The notes beneath the pieces are model-generated. The model was not told the DNA's origin and searched no databases. It was given only the letters and a program-made list of their open reading frames with translations. A DNA stretch of 50,967 nucleotides from Clostridiaceae bacterium (GTDB lineage: Bacteria > Bacillota > Clostridia > Oscillospirales > Acutalibacteraceae). Where the stretch lies: NCBI GenBank assembly GCA_016287385.1, contig JAEEWM010000020.1, positions 1 to 50,967 of the forward strand. Direction: 5' to 3'. Of the stretch, positions 18,674 to 26,141 are shown piece after piece. Every line of letters starts with the position of its first letter. Position 1 is the stretch's first letter. Made by a program: the position numbers and the translations under genes.

Positions 18674-20506
18674 TTATCGCATGGCGCGCAGACTGTTCAT
18701 GACGGCTAGGAAAAGCACGCCGACGTCGGCGAACGAAGCCGCCCACATATTCGCGAGCCCTACCGCCGAAAGCAGCAGTATCAGCATTTTAACGCCTATT
18801 GAAAAGTATATATTCTGCAAAACGATTTTTGAGGTTTTAAGCGATATATCGTGCGCCGTGACCGTTTTTTGCGGGTTATCGTCCATAAGCACGATATCAG
18901 CCGCCTCTATCGCCGCGTCACTGCCGAGAGCGCCCATGGCGATACCCACGTCAGCCCGGGCGAGCACCGGAGCGTCGTTTATTCCGTCCCCCGCAAAAGC
19001 GACTTTACCGCCTTTGCCTAAAAACGTTTCGAGTATTTCGACCTTTTCCTCGGGCAAAAGCTGCGCGTGGTATTCTTCGAGCGACAGCTCCTCTGCGACG
19101 CGAAGCGCCTGACGTTCACTGTCTCCCGTGAGCATTACCGTTTTTATCCCTTTTGATTTAAGCAGGGATATCGCTTTTTTGGACTCCGGTTTAACCGTAT
19201 CGGATATAACGATATGACCGTAATATTCACCGTCAACCGCTACGTGAACTATCGCGCCGGTGCGGTGGCACTCGCGAAATACGATACCGTTTTCGCTCAT
19301 AAGCTTATCGTTGCCCACAAGCACTTTTTTACCGGATATTTCCGCCATAACGCCGAGTCCGCGTACTTCGCGCACATTTTCCGCTTTGATATTATCGGGC
19401 AATTTGCCGTATGCCGCTTTAAGCGACGCCGAAATGGGATGACTGCTGTGATATTCCGCCGCCGCGGCAATACCGAGGAGCGTGCGTTCGTCAATTTTTT
19501 GCGGATGCACGGCGACAACCGAAAAATTGCCGTTTGTAAGGGTCCCCGTTTTATCAAAAACCATTGTTTTTACGCCGCCCATCGCTTCAAGCGCGTCGCC
19601 GCCCTTTATCAGTATCCCTTTTTTTGCCGCGGCGCCTATACCGGCAAAATACGTAAGCGGAACCGAAAGCACCAGCGCACACGGGCAGGACACCACAAGG
19701 AATACGAGCGCGCGGTATATCCATTTCGCGTATTCGTGCGTTATAAGCGAGGGTACCGCCGCAAGCAAAAGTGCCGAAATGACCACCACCGGCGTATAGT
19801 AACCGGCAAACCGGGTAATAAACCTCTCTCTTTTTGCTCTTCTCGCGTTTGAATTCTCAACAAGTTCGAGTATCTTTGTCGCGGTTGAGGCGGCAAACAC
19901 CTCGGTGACTTTCACTTTTATTACGCCGCTTATGTTAATACAGCCGCTGTACACCATATCGCCCGCACCGATATCCCGCGGCACCGACTCGCCCGTAATC
20001 GCCGAAGTATCAAGCGCCGACTCGCCCGCGGCAACAACGCCGTCGAGCGGGACGCGCTCACCCGGATTTACCACTATGATATCGCCGATATTGATATTTT
20101 TCGCGTCAACCCGGACGGTGCCGTTTTCGTTTTCAAGGCACGCGGTATCGGGTCTTATTTCGGCTATCGCTTTAATAGACTTACGGCTGCGGTCCTCGGC
20201 TATATGTTCAAACAGTTCGCCCACGGAAAAAAACAGCATAACAAAAACCGCTTCGGCGTATTGACCTATTATAAACGCGCCGATACTCGCTATGCTCATA
20301 AGGAAGTTTTCATCGAAAATTTCACCGGAAATAATGCTCTTTACCGAGTCCTCCACAACCTCAAACGCCACGGTTATGTACGCAAGCGCGAAAATGAGCA
20401 TCCGCACAAACGGGCTGAAAATGCCGGCAGCCGAAACGGCAATACCGAATATCAGCAATGCGGCGGCGACCGCTATTTTTATTATATCGACTCTGTGCTC
20501 ACGCAT
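18674..20506 (-). CDS. Zn/Cd/Pb-type heavy-metal P1B ATPase
   Basis: 610 residues. Polytopic export pump: the TGES actuator motif is at 171-174, the CPC metal motif in the sixth membrane helix at 274-276, DKTGTLT with phosphorylated Asp318, and a GDGINDAP hinge further on. The last helix carries 'FADVG'; an Asp here is typical of Zn/Cd/Pb pumps (ZntA/CadA) rather than copper pumps. The usual N-terminal HMA metal-binding domain is missing, so the protein is shorter than CadA. ATG 20506 is chosen over GTG 20515 because GAGGGG sits 8 nt upstream. Its 5' end abuts the arsR stop, forming an arsR-ATPase operon controlled by the palindrome at 20913-20934. Confidence 0.92.
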   Translation of the reverse strand: MREHRVDIIKIAVAAALLIFGIAVSAAGIFSPFVRMLIFALAYITVAFEVVEDSVKSIISGEIFDENFLMSIASIGAFIIGQYAEAVFVMLFFSVGELFEHIAEDRSRKSIKAIAEIRPDTACLENENGTVRVDAKNINIGDIIVVNPGERVPLDGVVAAGESALDTSAITGESVPRDIGAGDMVYSGCINISGVIKVKVTEVFAASTATKILELVENSNARRAKRERFITRFAGYYTPVVVISALLLAAVPSLITHEYAKWIYRALVFLVVSCPCALVLSVPLTYFAGIGAAAKKGILIKGGDALEAMGGVKTMVFDKTGTLTNGNFSVVAVHPQKIDERTLLGIAAAAEYHSSHPISASLKAAYGKLPDNIKAENVREVRGLGVMAEISGKKVLVGNDKLMSENGIVFRECHRTGAIVHVAVDGEYYGHIVISDTVKPESKKAISLLKSKGIKTVMLTGDSERQALRVAEELSLEEYHAQLLPEEKVEILETFLGKGGKVAFAGDGINDAPVLARADVGIAMGALGSDAAIEAADIVLMDDNPQKTVTAHDISLKTSKIVLQNIYFSIGVKMLILLLSAVGLANMWAASFADVGVLFLAVMNSLRAMR

Positions 20507-20511
20507 TTTAC

Positions 20512-20889
20512 TCACCCCTCGCTGATGTGCTCCATGCCCTGACCTATTATCGTTTTGACGTGATCGTCCGCAAGCGAGTAAAGACTCGTTTTGCCCACGC
20601 GCTTAAACCGCACGAGATGAGCGGCGCGAAGCACACGAAGCTGATGTGATACCGCCGACACGGTCATATCAAGTATCCCCGCGATATCGCAGACGCAAAC
20701 CTCTTTTTCAAAAAGCACGTACAGGATGCGTATGCGCGTACTGTCGGCAAAAATGCGGTAAAGCTCCGCCAGGTCGTACAGTATATCGATATCCGGCATC
20801 TGTGCCTGAACACTCTCTACCAAATCGCCGTGAACAACGCCGTTCTCCTGCGCGCTCTCTTCAATGCCCGCTTTTTTGATGTTTGCCAT
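20512..20889 (-). CDS. ArsR/SmtB-family metal-sensing repressor (CadC/CzrA-like)
   Basis: 125 residues with a winged helix-turn-helix ('TVSAVSHQLRVLRAAHLV'). Two metal-site signatures coexist. One is a Cys pair in helix 3, 'EVCVCDIA', as in CadC/ArsR. The other is an alpha-5 site 'DDHV...GMEH', with Asp, His and a His 11 residues later as in CzrA, although the final His is a Glu. It should repress the operon until Zn, Cd or Pb binds. The start is ATG 20889 (AGAGGTGAT 4-5 nt upstream); an in-frame ATG at 20931 lies inside the operator and is rejected. The stop overlaps the region of the ATPase start. Confidence 0.92.
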   Translation of the reverse strand: MANIKKAGIEESAQENGVVHGDLVESVQAQMPDIDILYDLAELYRIFADSTRIRILYVLFEKEVCVCDIAGILDMTVSAVSHQLRVLRAAHLVRFKRVGKTSLYSLADDHVKTIIGQGMEHISEG

Positions 20890-20912
20890 AACATCACCTC
20901 TTAAAGTCATTT

Positions 20913-20934
20913 CATTTGAACGGTTGTTCAAATG
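20913..20934. promoter_or_regulatory. ArsR-type operator palindrome
   Basis: A perfect inverted repeat, CATTTGAAC-4-GTTCAAATG, matches the TGAACA/TTCA style of SmtB/CzrA operators. It lies between the -10 box (20946-20951) and the arsR start codon, where a bound repressor would block transcription. Confidence 0.85.
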
Positions 20935-20945
20935 ATTACATATTC

Positions 20946-20973
20946 ATTATATCATCGCCGCTGTGAATGTCAA
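20946..20973 (-). promoter_or_regulatory. SigA promoter for the arsR-ATPase operon
   Basis: Minus strand: TTGACA (20968-20973), 16 bp, TATAAT (20946-20951), with the operator immediately downstream. Confidence 0.85.
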
Positions 20974-21030
20974 GTGTTTTTGCATAAAAAAGCCGCGGTA
21001 TTTTTTTCGCGTTACTTGTCCAAATTGCTC

Positions 21031-21060
21031 TTGACAATACCGTTTTATTTATAGTATAAT
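21031..21060 (+). promoter_or_regulatory. SigA promoter for rpsU
   Basis: TTGACA (21031-21036), an 18-bp spacer, TATAAT (21055-21060), 49 bp before the rpsU ATG. Confidence 0.8.
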
Positions 21061-21109
21061 AACTTGTGTATTTACATACGCTTAATTTTCGCGGAGGGAG
21101 GGAATTTTA

Positions 21110-21286
21110 ATGAGTCAGGTAAAAGTCAAGGAAAATGAATCTCTTGACAACGCTTTGCGCCGCTTTAAGAGGCAGACCGCCAAGGACGGCGTAATTCAGG
21201 AAGTTCGCAAGAGAGAGCATTACGAAAAACCCTCTGTAAAGCGCAAAAAGAAGTCGGAGGCTGCTCGCAAGAGGAAGTTCCGTTAA
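21110..21286 (+). CDS. rpsU: 30S ribosomal protein S21
   Basis: 58 residues, the family's usual size. The protein begins [19 protein letters not shown], which is the classic S21 opening, and ends in the very basic [15 protein letters not shown] tail. It is a small-subunit protein near the mRNA 3' anti-Shine-Dalgarno region. GGAGGGAGG sits upstream of the ATG. It has its own promoter and terminator, so it is probably a monocistronic unit, with some read-through to yqeG possible. Confidence 0.97.
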   Translation: MSQVKVKENESLDNALRRFKRQTAKDGVIQEVRKREHYEKPSVKRKKKSEAARKRKFR

Positions 21287-21298
21287 TTTGCAAGAGGT

Positions 21299-21330
21299 AG
21301 GCGGCCGCAAAGCGACCGCCTTGTTTTTTT
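21299..21330 (+). terminator. Rho-independent terminator after rpsU
   Basis: AGGCGG-CGC stem pairing with GCG-CCGCCT around AAA, followed by a run of seven T. Confidence 0.9.
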
Positions 21331-21350
21331 AATATATATGTGAGGTAAAT

Positions 21351-21851
21351 ATGCTCTTAAAACCGCATTTGAAACTGAAAAGAATAACCGATATAAAGCC
21401 GGAGCATTTAAGTATGCTCGGCGTAAGCACCCTGTTTTTAGACGTTGACAATACAATTTCCACCGACCACGGCACACATCTTGCCGAAGGCCTTACGGAA
21501 TGGATAGAAGGGATGAAGGCCGCCGGCGTTAAACTGATGATACTCTCCAACGCGAAATCCGAGCGGGTAAAGCCGTTTGCAAAGCGTTTGGGACTTGATT
21601 TCATAGGTCTTGCCATGAAGCCCCTGCCCTTCGGCTTTTTTCGCGGCGCAAAGCGCGCGGGGATACCGCGTAAAAACACCGCTATCGTGGGCGACCAGAT
21701 ATTTACCGACACGCTCGGCGGCAGACTTGCGGGCGTAAAGGTAATACTTCTTACACCTATCGAGCCCGAAAAACAGTTGAGTTTCAGAATAAGGCGCAAA
21801 CTTGAAAAAGCGGTTTTCAGAATTCACAGAATAAAAGACTACGAGGAGTGA
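21351..21851 (+). CDS. yqeG: YqeG-family HAD-IIIA phosphatase
   Basis: 166 residues. HAD motif I is 'FLDVDNTIS' (about 30-38), motif II 'LSNAKS' (about 65-70) and motif IV 'GDQIFTD' (about 114-120). The family is conserved in Firmicutes and usually sits near ribosome or shikimate genes; the physiological substrate is not known to me. The start at ATG 21351 has TGAGGT upstream. Its stop overlaps the alternative GTG start of the next gene, so the two are probably coupled. Confidence 0.88.
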   Translation: MLLKPHLKLKRITDIKPEHLSMLGVSTLFLDVDNTISTDHGTHLAEGLTEWIEGMKAAGVKLMILSNAKSERVKPFAKRLGLDFIGLAMKPLPFGFFRGAKRAGIPRKNTAIVGDQIFTDTLGGRLAGVKVILLTPIEPEKQLSFRIRRKLEKAVFRIHRIKDYEE

Positions 21852-21862
21852 TTATTACGGAT

Positions 21863-22705
21863 ATGAAATTCGGCCCCGCCGGCAATTCAGACAGTTTTTA
21901 TGAAATGGGCTTCAAGCACTCCCTGCAAATTCCGGAATACCTTACCGCAATGGGGCTTAATGCTTTTGAATACCAGTGCGGCAGAGGCGTTAATATCGGC
22001 GAGGATAAGGCGCGTCAGTTCGGCGAAGCCGCAAAGAGCGCCGGTATCACGCTTTCACTTCACGCGCCGTATTATATATCGATGTCCTCAACCGACGAGG
22101 AAAAACGCCTCAATTCGGTAAACTATATTCTGTCGAGCGCACGCGCGGCAAAAGCCATGGGCGCGGACAGGATAATCGTGCATACCGGCTCATGCGGCAA
22201 AATAAGCCGCGAGGAGGCGCTGAATCTCGCCACGGATACAATGAGACTCTCGCTCGCCGCGCTGGACAGCGAGGGACTTTCGGATATACATATCTGCCCG
22301 GAGACCATGGGCAAGGTAAATCAGCTCGGCACGCTCGGCGAAGTGCTTTCACTCTGCGAAATCGACGAGCGACTTATACCATGTATAGATTTCGGGCATT
22401 TGAACGCCCGCGACCTGGGATACTTCAAAACCTTTGCCGATTACGAGGGCGTATTTACGGCAATAAAAAACCGCCTCGGCGAGGCGCGGCTTAAAAGCTT
22501 TCATTCGCATTTTTCAAAAATCGAGTACACAGCCGGCGGCGAAAAACGCCACCTGACTTTTGCCGATACGGTTTACGGACCCGATTTTGAACCGGTCATG
22601 GAGCTCGCCTGTAAATACTGCGACTCTACCCGCTTCATCTGCGAATCGGACGGCACCCAGGCGGAAGACGCAAAGAAGATGAAGGATTATTTTGAAAAGC
22701 TTTAA
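21863..22705 (+). CDS. TIM-barrel AP endonuclease family 2 protein (deoxyribonuclease IV-like)
   Basis: 280 residues from ATG 21863; a GTG at 21848 would add five residues and overlap the yqeG stop (GTGA). I prefer ATG because homologues begin like 'MKFGPAGNSDSFY', although its spacing from GAGGAG is long. Metal-binding pattern of the Nfo/xylose-isomerase-like barrel: 'SLHAPYYIS' (about 60-68), 'IIVHTGS', 'ICPETMGK', 'IDFGHLNAR', 'FHSHFSKIEY' and 'CESDG'. The reaction would be cleavage of DNA at abasic sites if it is a true Nfo, but the divergent sequence leaves a sugar isomerase-like role possible. Confidence 0.8.
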   Translation: MKFGPAGNSDSFYEMGFKHSLQIPEYLTAMGLNAFEYQCGRGVNIGEDKARQFGEAAKSAGITLSLHAPYYISMSSTDEEKRLNSVNYILSSARAAKAMGADRIIVHTGSCGKISREEALNLATDTMRLSLAALDSEGLSDIHICPETMGKVNQLGTLGEVLSLCEIDERLIPCIDFGHLNARDLGYFKTFADYEGVFTAIKNRLGEARLKSFHSHFSKIEYTAGGEKRHLTFADTVYGPDFEPVMELACKYCDSTRFICESDGTQAEDAKKMKDYFEKL

Positions 22706-22712
22706 TGTTCAC

Positions 22713-22750
22713 TAAAAAAACCGCGGTTCGTTTTGAGCCGCGGTTTTTTA
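22713..22750. terminator. Bidirectional terminator between convergent genes
   Basis: An AAAAAA-CCGCGG stem pairing with CCGCGG-TTTTTT serves both the plus-strand nuclease gene and the minus-strand holin gene. Confidence 0.9.
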
Positions 22751-22752
22751 CT

Positions 22753-23184
22753 TTATTCCGTTATTTCATCTTCTTTTTTCTGCTTCATCACGTCTATCGC
22801 GCGAAGCAGGACGCCGGGCAGCGGCACGCCCATCATCGCCGCGTTTTCGGTAATGCTTATCGCCTCGTTTGCGACAAACGCCGTTACCACTCCGCCGGCG
22901 ATAAAGTTTTGATGCGTCAGCATATCGAGCCGCACGGCGAGCGCCACTATCAGAAGCGTTTCGGCTTTACGCACAAGTCCCTTAAAGCCGGCGCGTGATT
23001 CAAGCGCTCCGCTTTCGGATTTTGTGCTTTTCTTAAAAACGCCCGCAAGCAGCAGTCCGCTCACATAATCGATAGCCATAAAAACCATAAGCGTCGCGAT
23101 ACTGCCGTTCCAGCCGCCGAAGAGTTTTACAAGCACCGCTCCGCAGGTTCCGACGGCGGTCAGAAACAATTCCTTTATTTTCAT
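22753..23184 (-). CDS. Phage-type holin (holin 4 / toxin-secretion holin family)
   Basis: 143 residues. Layout of the PF05105 holins: hydrophobic segments near 7-24 and 29-48 containing 'FMAIDYVSGLLLAG', a basic loop with 'SRAGFKGLVRK' and further hydrophobic segments ('LLIVALAVRLD', 'FIAGGVVTAFVANEAISI'). Holins open the membrane so an endolysin can reach the wall, or permit secretion of large proteins. The start lies 8 nt after the amidase stop with AGGTGGG upstream, so it is coupled to the amidase. No other phage structural genes are seen, so this may be a domesticated lysis pair. Confidence 0.88.
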   Translation of the reverse strand: MKIKELFLTAVGTCGAVLVKLFGGWNGSIATLMVFMAIDYVSGLLLAGVFKKSTKSESGALESRAGFKGLVRKAETLLIVALAVRLDMLTHQNFIAGGVVTAFVANEAISITENAAMMGVPLPGVLLRAIDVMKQKKEDEITE

Positions 23185-23192
23185 TTTCCCAC

Positions 23193-24176
23193 CTACTCAA
23201 ACCAGACTTTTACGGCGTCTATCTCTCTGCCGAAGTTTCCGGCGTAACCGTTTATTGAATCGCTCATATTATAGCCGGTTACGGTGGGAAGCCACCTTCC
23301 GCTTTTCCGCTCGTGCGCGGCATAGCAGAGCTTTTTGCCGGTATCGGTATAGAAGGCTACCGCGTCTATCGGCTGATGATAGTTCCCGGCGTAATCCTCC
23401 CTGTTTTTTACCTCGGGAAGCCATCGCGCCTTACCGCGCGCGTCTGACGGAACGTGTACGCGGTAATAAATATTACCGTAGAGAAGATTTGCCCTGACAC
23501 AGCAAACGGCGTTTTTGAAGTTGCCGGCGTAATCGCTCTTACCCTCTACGTTGGGCAGCCATTTATCCTTGACCGACTCCCAAACCTGATAAATGACCTC
23601 GTTTTTACCCGTATTCTCTTTCTTTTTGAGATTCAAAAACTCAATAAGTCCCTCGGCTACCGCCCGGGCATAATTCTTTTTGCCCTGCGCCGATGTTATG
23701 ACCTTGTAATCGAACGTACCATCCATAAATCCGCCCTCGCAGAGCACCGCCGGCACCTTATTCTGATTTATAACCGCGAAATTCGCACGCTTTATACCTC
23801 TGCCTTTAAGACCCGTATACTGCGTGAGACGTTTGTAGATATCCCTTGCGAGGCGTTCGTCCGCCTCGGTGGGGGCGCGGTCGGTATAAACCTCCACGCC
23901 GGTGGCGTTGTTCCAGCTTCCCGTATAGGCGTTGTGGTGAATTGAAACAAACGCGTCCACTCCGGCTTTTATATAGGCGTTTACTCGGTAAGAAAGGCTT
24001 TCGTCCACCTTGCCCTCGTCGTTATCGGTACGAATGATCTCGCAGTCGTAAGCGGCAAGAAGGGACTCGATTATATCGCACACGTCATCGTTGAGCGTCC
24101 ATTCCTTTATGCCGTCGGGCGTTTGCTTTCCGGCGGTATAAAGCCCGTGACCGGCGTCAAGTCCTATTTTTTTCAT
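23193..24176 (-). CDS. N-acetylmuramoyl-L-alanine amidase with C-terminal wall-binding repeats
   Basis: 327 residues. Residues 1-190 form an Amidase_3 zinc domain: 'GLDAGHG' (His), a conserved Glu in 'GIKEW', 'SIHHNA' (His) and 'VLCEGGFM' (catalytic Glu). It cuts the MurNAc-L-Ala bond of peptidoglycan. From about 205 there are three repeats of the pattern W-L-P-x-V..YAGN..-I-D-A-V, similar to ChW-type wall-binding repeats. No signal peptide is visible, as expected when a holin releases the enzyme. ATG 24176 is chosen for GAGGGG 6 nt upstream; a longer frame to 24428 would overlap the preceding gene. A small hairpin (24189-24209) lies just ahead of the RBS. Confidence 0.92.
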   Translation of the reverse strand: MKKIGLDAGHGLYTAGKQTPDGIKEWTLNDDVCDIIESLLAAYDCEIIRTDNDEGKVDESLSYRVNAYIKAGVDAFVSIHHNAYTGSWNNATGVEVYTDRAPTEADERLARDIYKRLTQYTGLKGRGIKRANFAVINQNKVPAVLCEGGFMDGTFDYKVITSAQGKKNYARAVAEGLIEFLNLKKKENTGKNEVIYQVWESVKDKWLPNVEGKSDYAGNFKNAVCCVRANLLYGNIYYRVHVPSDARGKARWLPEVKNREDYAGNYHQPIDAVAFYTDTGKKLCYAAHERKSGRWLPTVTGYNMSDSINGYAGNFGREIDAVKVWFE

Positions 24177-24319
24177 TGCTACCCCTCCCTCATATTCAAT
24201 AAATATGAGCAATCGGCGTAAAAATTGATAATATACGCCGAAACGGGCACAATTCGCCTTGTTTTTTTGCACAGCTGTAAGCTTTATAACGCAACAATCC
24301 GCGACATTCACCGACAGCT

Positions 24320-25219
24320 TTACGCGAAGGCGAAAATCAAAACACATACCGCCGCAAGCGCGGCTTTCCGGTTTTTTATTCCCGCTCTTTGAACCAGTCT
24401 GCCGCATAGCCGCACGCAAACGCCGCACTTAACGAGATAGCAAACGAAAAAGGCAATATACGCGAAGCCGTCCATACGGGTAAAAAGGGAGCCGACCGTA
24501 ACGGTGCTGATATCGTCGATATAAGGGTAATCGAGTTTCGCGGCAAGCGGCAGAGAAAAGCTCAGAATACAGTCAAGGAGTACGACGGCGCAAAGCAAAA
24601 CCGCCCACGCCGTACCGAGCGCGCCCGCCTTTATAGCTTTTTCATTTCCGCACACAAAGGCGGCGGCAGGAAGCGCCGGCAGAAACATTTTGAAATAATA
24701 AACGGCGGTCTGCTTAAAAGAAAAGCCGGTAAGTGAAATTGCGCTTTTCAAGTTGCCCGCGTCAAAGGTTTTAAGCGAGGTAAAAAACAACACGGCGAAC
24801 ACGCCGCTTACCAAAACGGCGGAAAGAAGGGAAAACTTGTATATCGCATGCTCCCGCGCGGCGGCGAGCGCGAAAACGCAAACGGTAAAAATCGCCTTAA
24901 CGGTCAGATAATTTCCGCGGGTCAGCACGTCGTCAAAAATAAAGCGCGAATACTCACGCAGCGAAAACACCGCCGCGAAAGCCGAGGCGATACTCAAAGC
25001 GAGAAAGACCGCTCTTTTAGGGATTTCCGCTCTCTCTTTGCTTATTTTAATAAGCAAAAACTGCGTGACGGCAACCGCAAAGAAGGCGAAAGCCGCCGCG
25101 GCGACGAACGGCAGAATACTTGTGCCTGAATACGGCGCGCAAATCAGTCCGTTTGCCGCGGTAAATACGGCGACAGTCGCCGCGCTTGAAATAAGAGGCG
25201 TATTTTTCGCTTTATTCAC
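24320..25219 (-). CDS. GerAB-like spore germinant receptor permease subunit
   Basis: 299 residues, almost entirely hydrophobic, with about eight to nine membrane segments. Position in the gerA-type operon and the late segment 'RMDGFAYIAFFVCYLVK' match the GerAB/Spore_permease family (APC superfamily), which binds germinants in the spore inner membrane. It is shorter than the usual 360 or so residues and diverges in sequence. The GTG start at 25219 has GGAGGTGA 6-7 nt upstream and overlaps the gerAC-like gene by 8 nt. Assignment rests partly on context. Confidence 0.78.
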   Translation of the reverse strand: MNKAKNTPLISSAATVAVFTAANGLICAPYSGTSILPFVAAAAFAFFAVAVTQFLLIKISKERAEIPKRAVFLALSIASAFAAVFSLREYSRFIFDDVLTRGNYLTVKAIFTVCVFALAAAREHAIYKFSLLSAVLVSGVFAVLFFTSLKTFDAGNLKSAISLTGFSFKQTAVYYFKMFLPALPAAAFVCGNEKAIKAGALGTAWAVLLCAVVLLDCILSFSLPLAAKLDYPYIDDISTVTVGSLFTRMDGFAYIAFFVCYLVKCGVCVRLCGRLVQRAGIKNRKAALAAVCVLIFAFA

Positions 25220-26141
25220 GCACGGTCACCTCCACGTTTTTTATTCCCTCGCAGTCACCGCCGTAAAGCGGCATAAATACTTCCGCGCTTTCGCGAAATA
25301 GAAAAAGCTTTTCCACCTCGCTTTTGATTTCGGCGTCCGCTTTATCGCTTTTATGCCGGTATCTGCATTTTATGCCGATTTCAAGAGTATCACCGCGCCG
25401 TTTTATCTTTGAACTTATTTTATCCACCCTGCAACGCCTGCCTCCGGCCGATATTTCTCCGCCAGAGCTGCCGGAATAAACGATATTGTAAAAAATGCTC
25501 TCTTTTGCGTCTAAAACCGCCGCGGGAGAAAAACCGACGTAGAGATACTGACCGGATATTTCGGGCCGGTCGCCGTTGCGCTCCACCCTCGGCAGACAAA
25601 AGCCGCCGTGTGACATACGTCTTGAAACAACCTCGTAATACTTGTTCTTAAAATCTACGCCGGTGCTCTTTTTTATATTTGATTCAACCGCCATAATATC
25701 GTAACCGACGCTCATCGACTGCGCTTCGCAGGCGAGTACGCTCTTAACGTCTCCGCTTACAAACAGGTGTATGCCGAGGTTTAGATTTTTTGTATCATAT
25801 AAATACTTGATTACCGCCTTCAAATCGTCACCCTTGATTTTTGAGCTTATCACGGCGGTGCCGCAGTGGTCAAAAACCGCGGTTTTCGGCATAAGCGAGA
25901 CCGTGTTGTTCGCCGCTTCGTATACCGTTTTGCCGTCAGCGGAAAAGACTTTGCTTTCAGATTCATCTTTGCTGCTTTCAAGCGGAAGAACCTCAATGTC
26001 CACGGTAAATAAACCGTCTTCTTTTTCAAAGCATACGCCGGAAACGAAGTATTCACCGTCGGTTTCTCTGTACCCTTTACAGCCGCACAGCGGCAGTAAA
26101 AGAAAAGTCAGGCAAAAAAACGCGCACGCCGCCTTTTTCAC
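25212..26141 (-). CDS. Ger(x)C-family spore germination lipoprotein
   Basis: 309 residues. A lipoprotein signal with lipobox 'LPLCGC' puts the lipidated Cys at residue 21, followed by 'GYRETDGEYFVSGVCFEK', the typical GerAC opening. The C subunit sits on the outer face of the spore inner membrane and completes the receptor. It is shorter than many homologues (about 370-400). The GTG start overlaps the gerAA-like stop (GTGA) and the 3' end overlaps gerAB by 8 nt, so all three are coupled. Confidence 0.85.
   Translation of the reverse strand: MKKAACAFFCLTFLLLPLCGCKGYRETDGEYFVSGVCFEKEDGLFTVDIEVLPLESSKDESESKVFSADGKTVYEAANNTVSLMPKTAVFDHCGTAVISSKIKGDDLKAVIKYLYDTKNLNLGIHLFVSGDVKSVLACEAQSMSVGYDIMAVESNIKKSTGVDFKNKYYEVVSRRMSHGGFCLPRVERNGDRPEISGQYLYVGFSPAAVLDAKESIFYNIVYSGSSGGEISAGGRRCRVDKISSKIKRRGDTLEIGIKCRYRHKSDKADAEIKSEVEKLFLFRESAEVFMPLYGGDCEGIKNVEVTVRE

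Noticed and set aside
22753-24176. A prophage
   Set aside because: Only holin and amidase are present; no capsid, portal, terminase, tail or integrase genes lie beside them.
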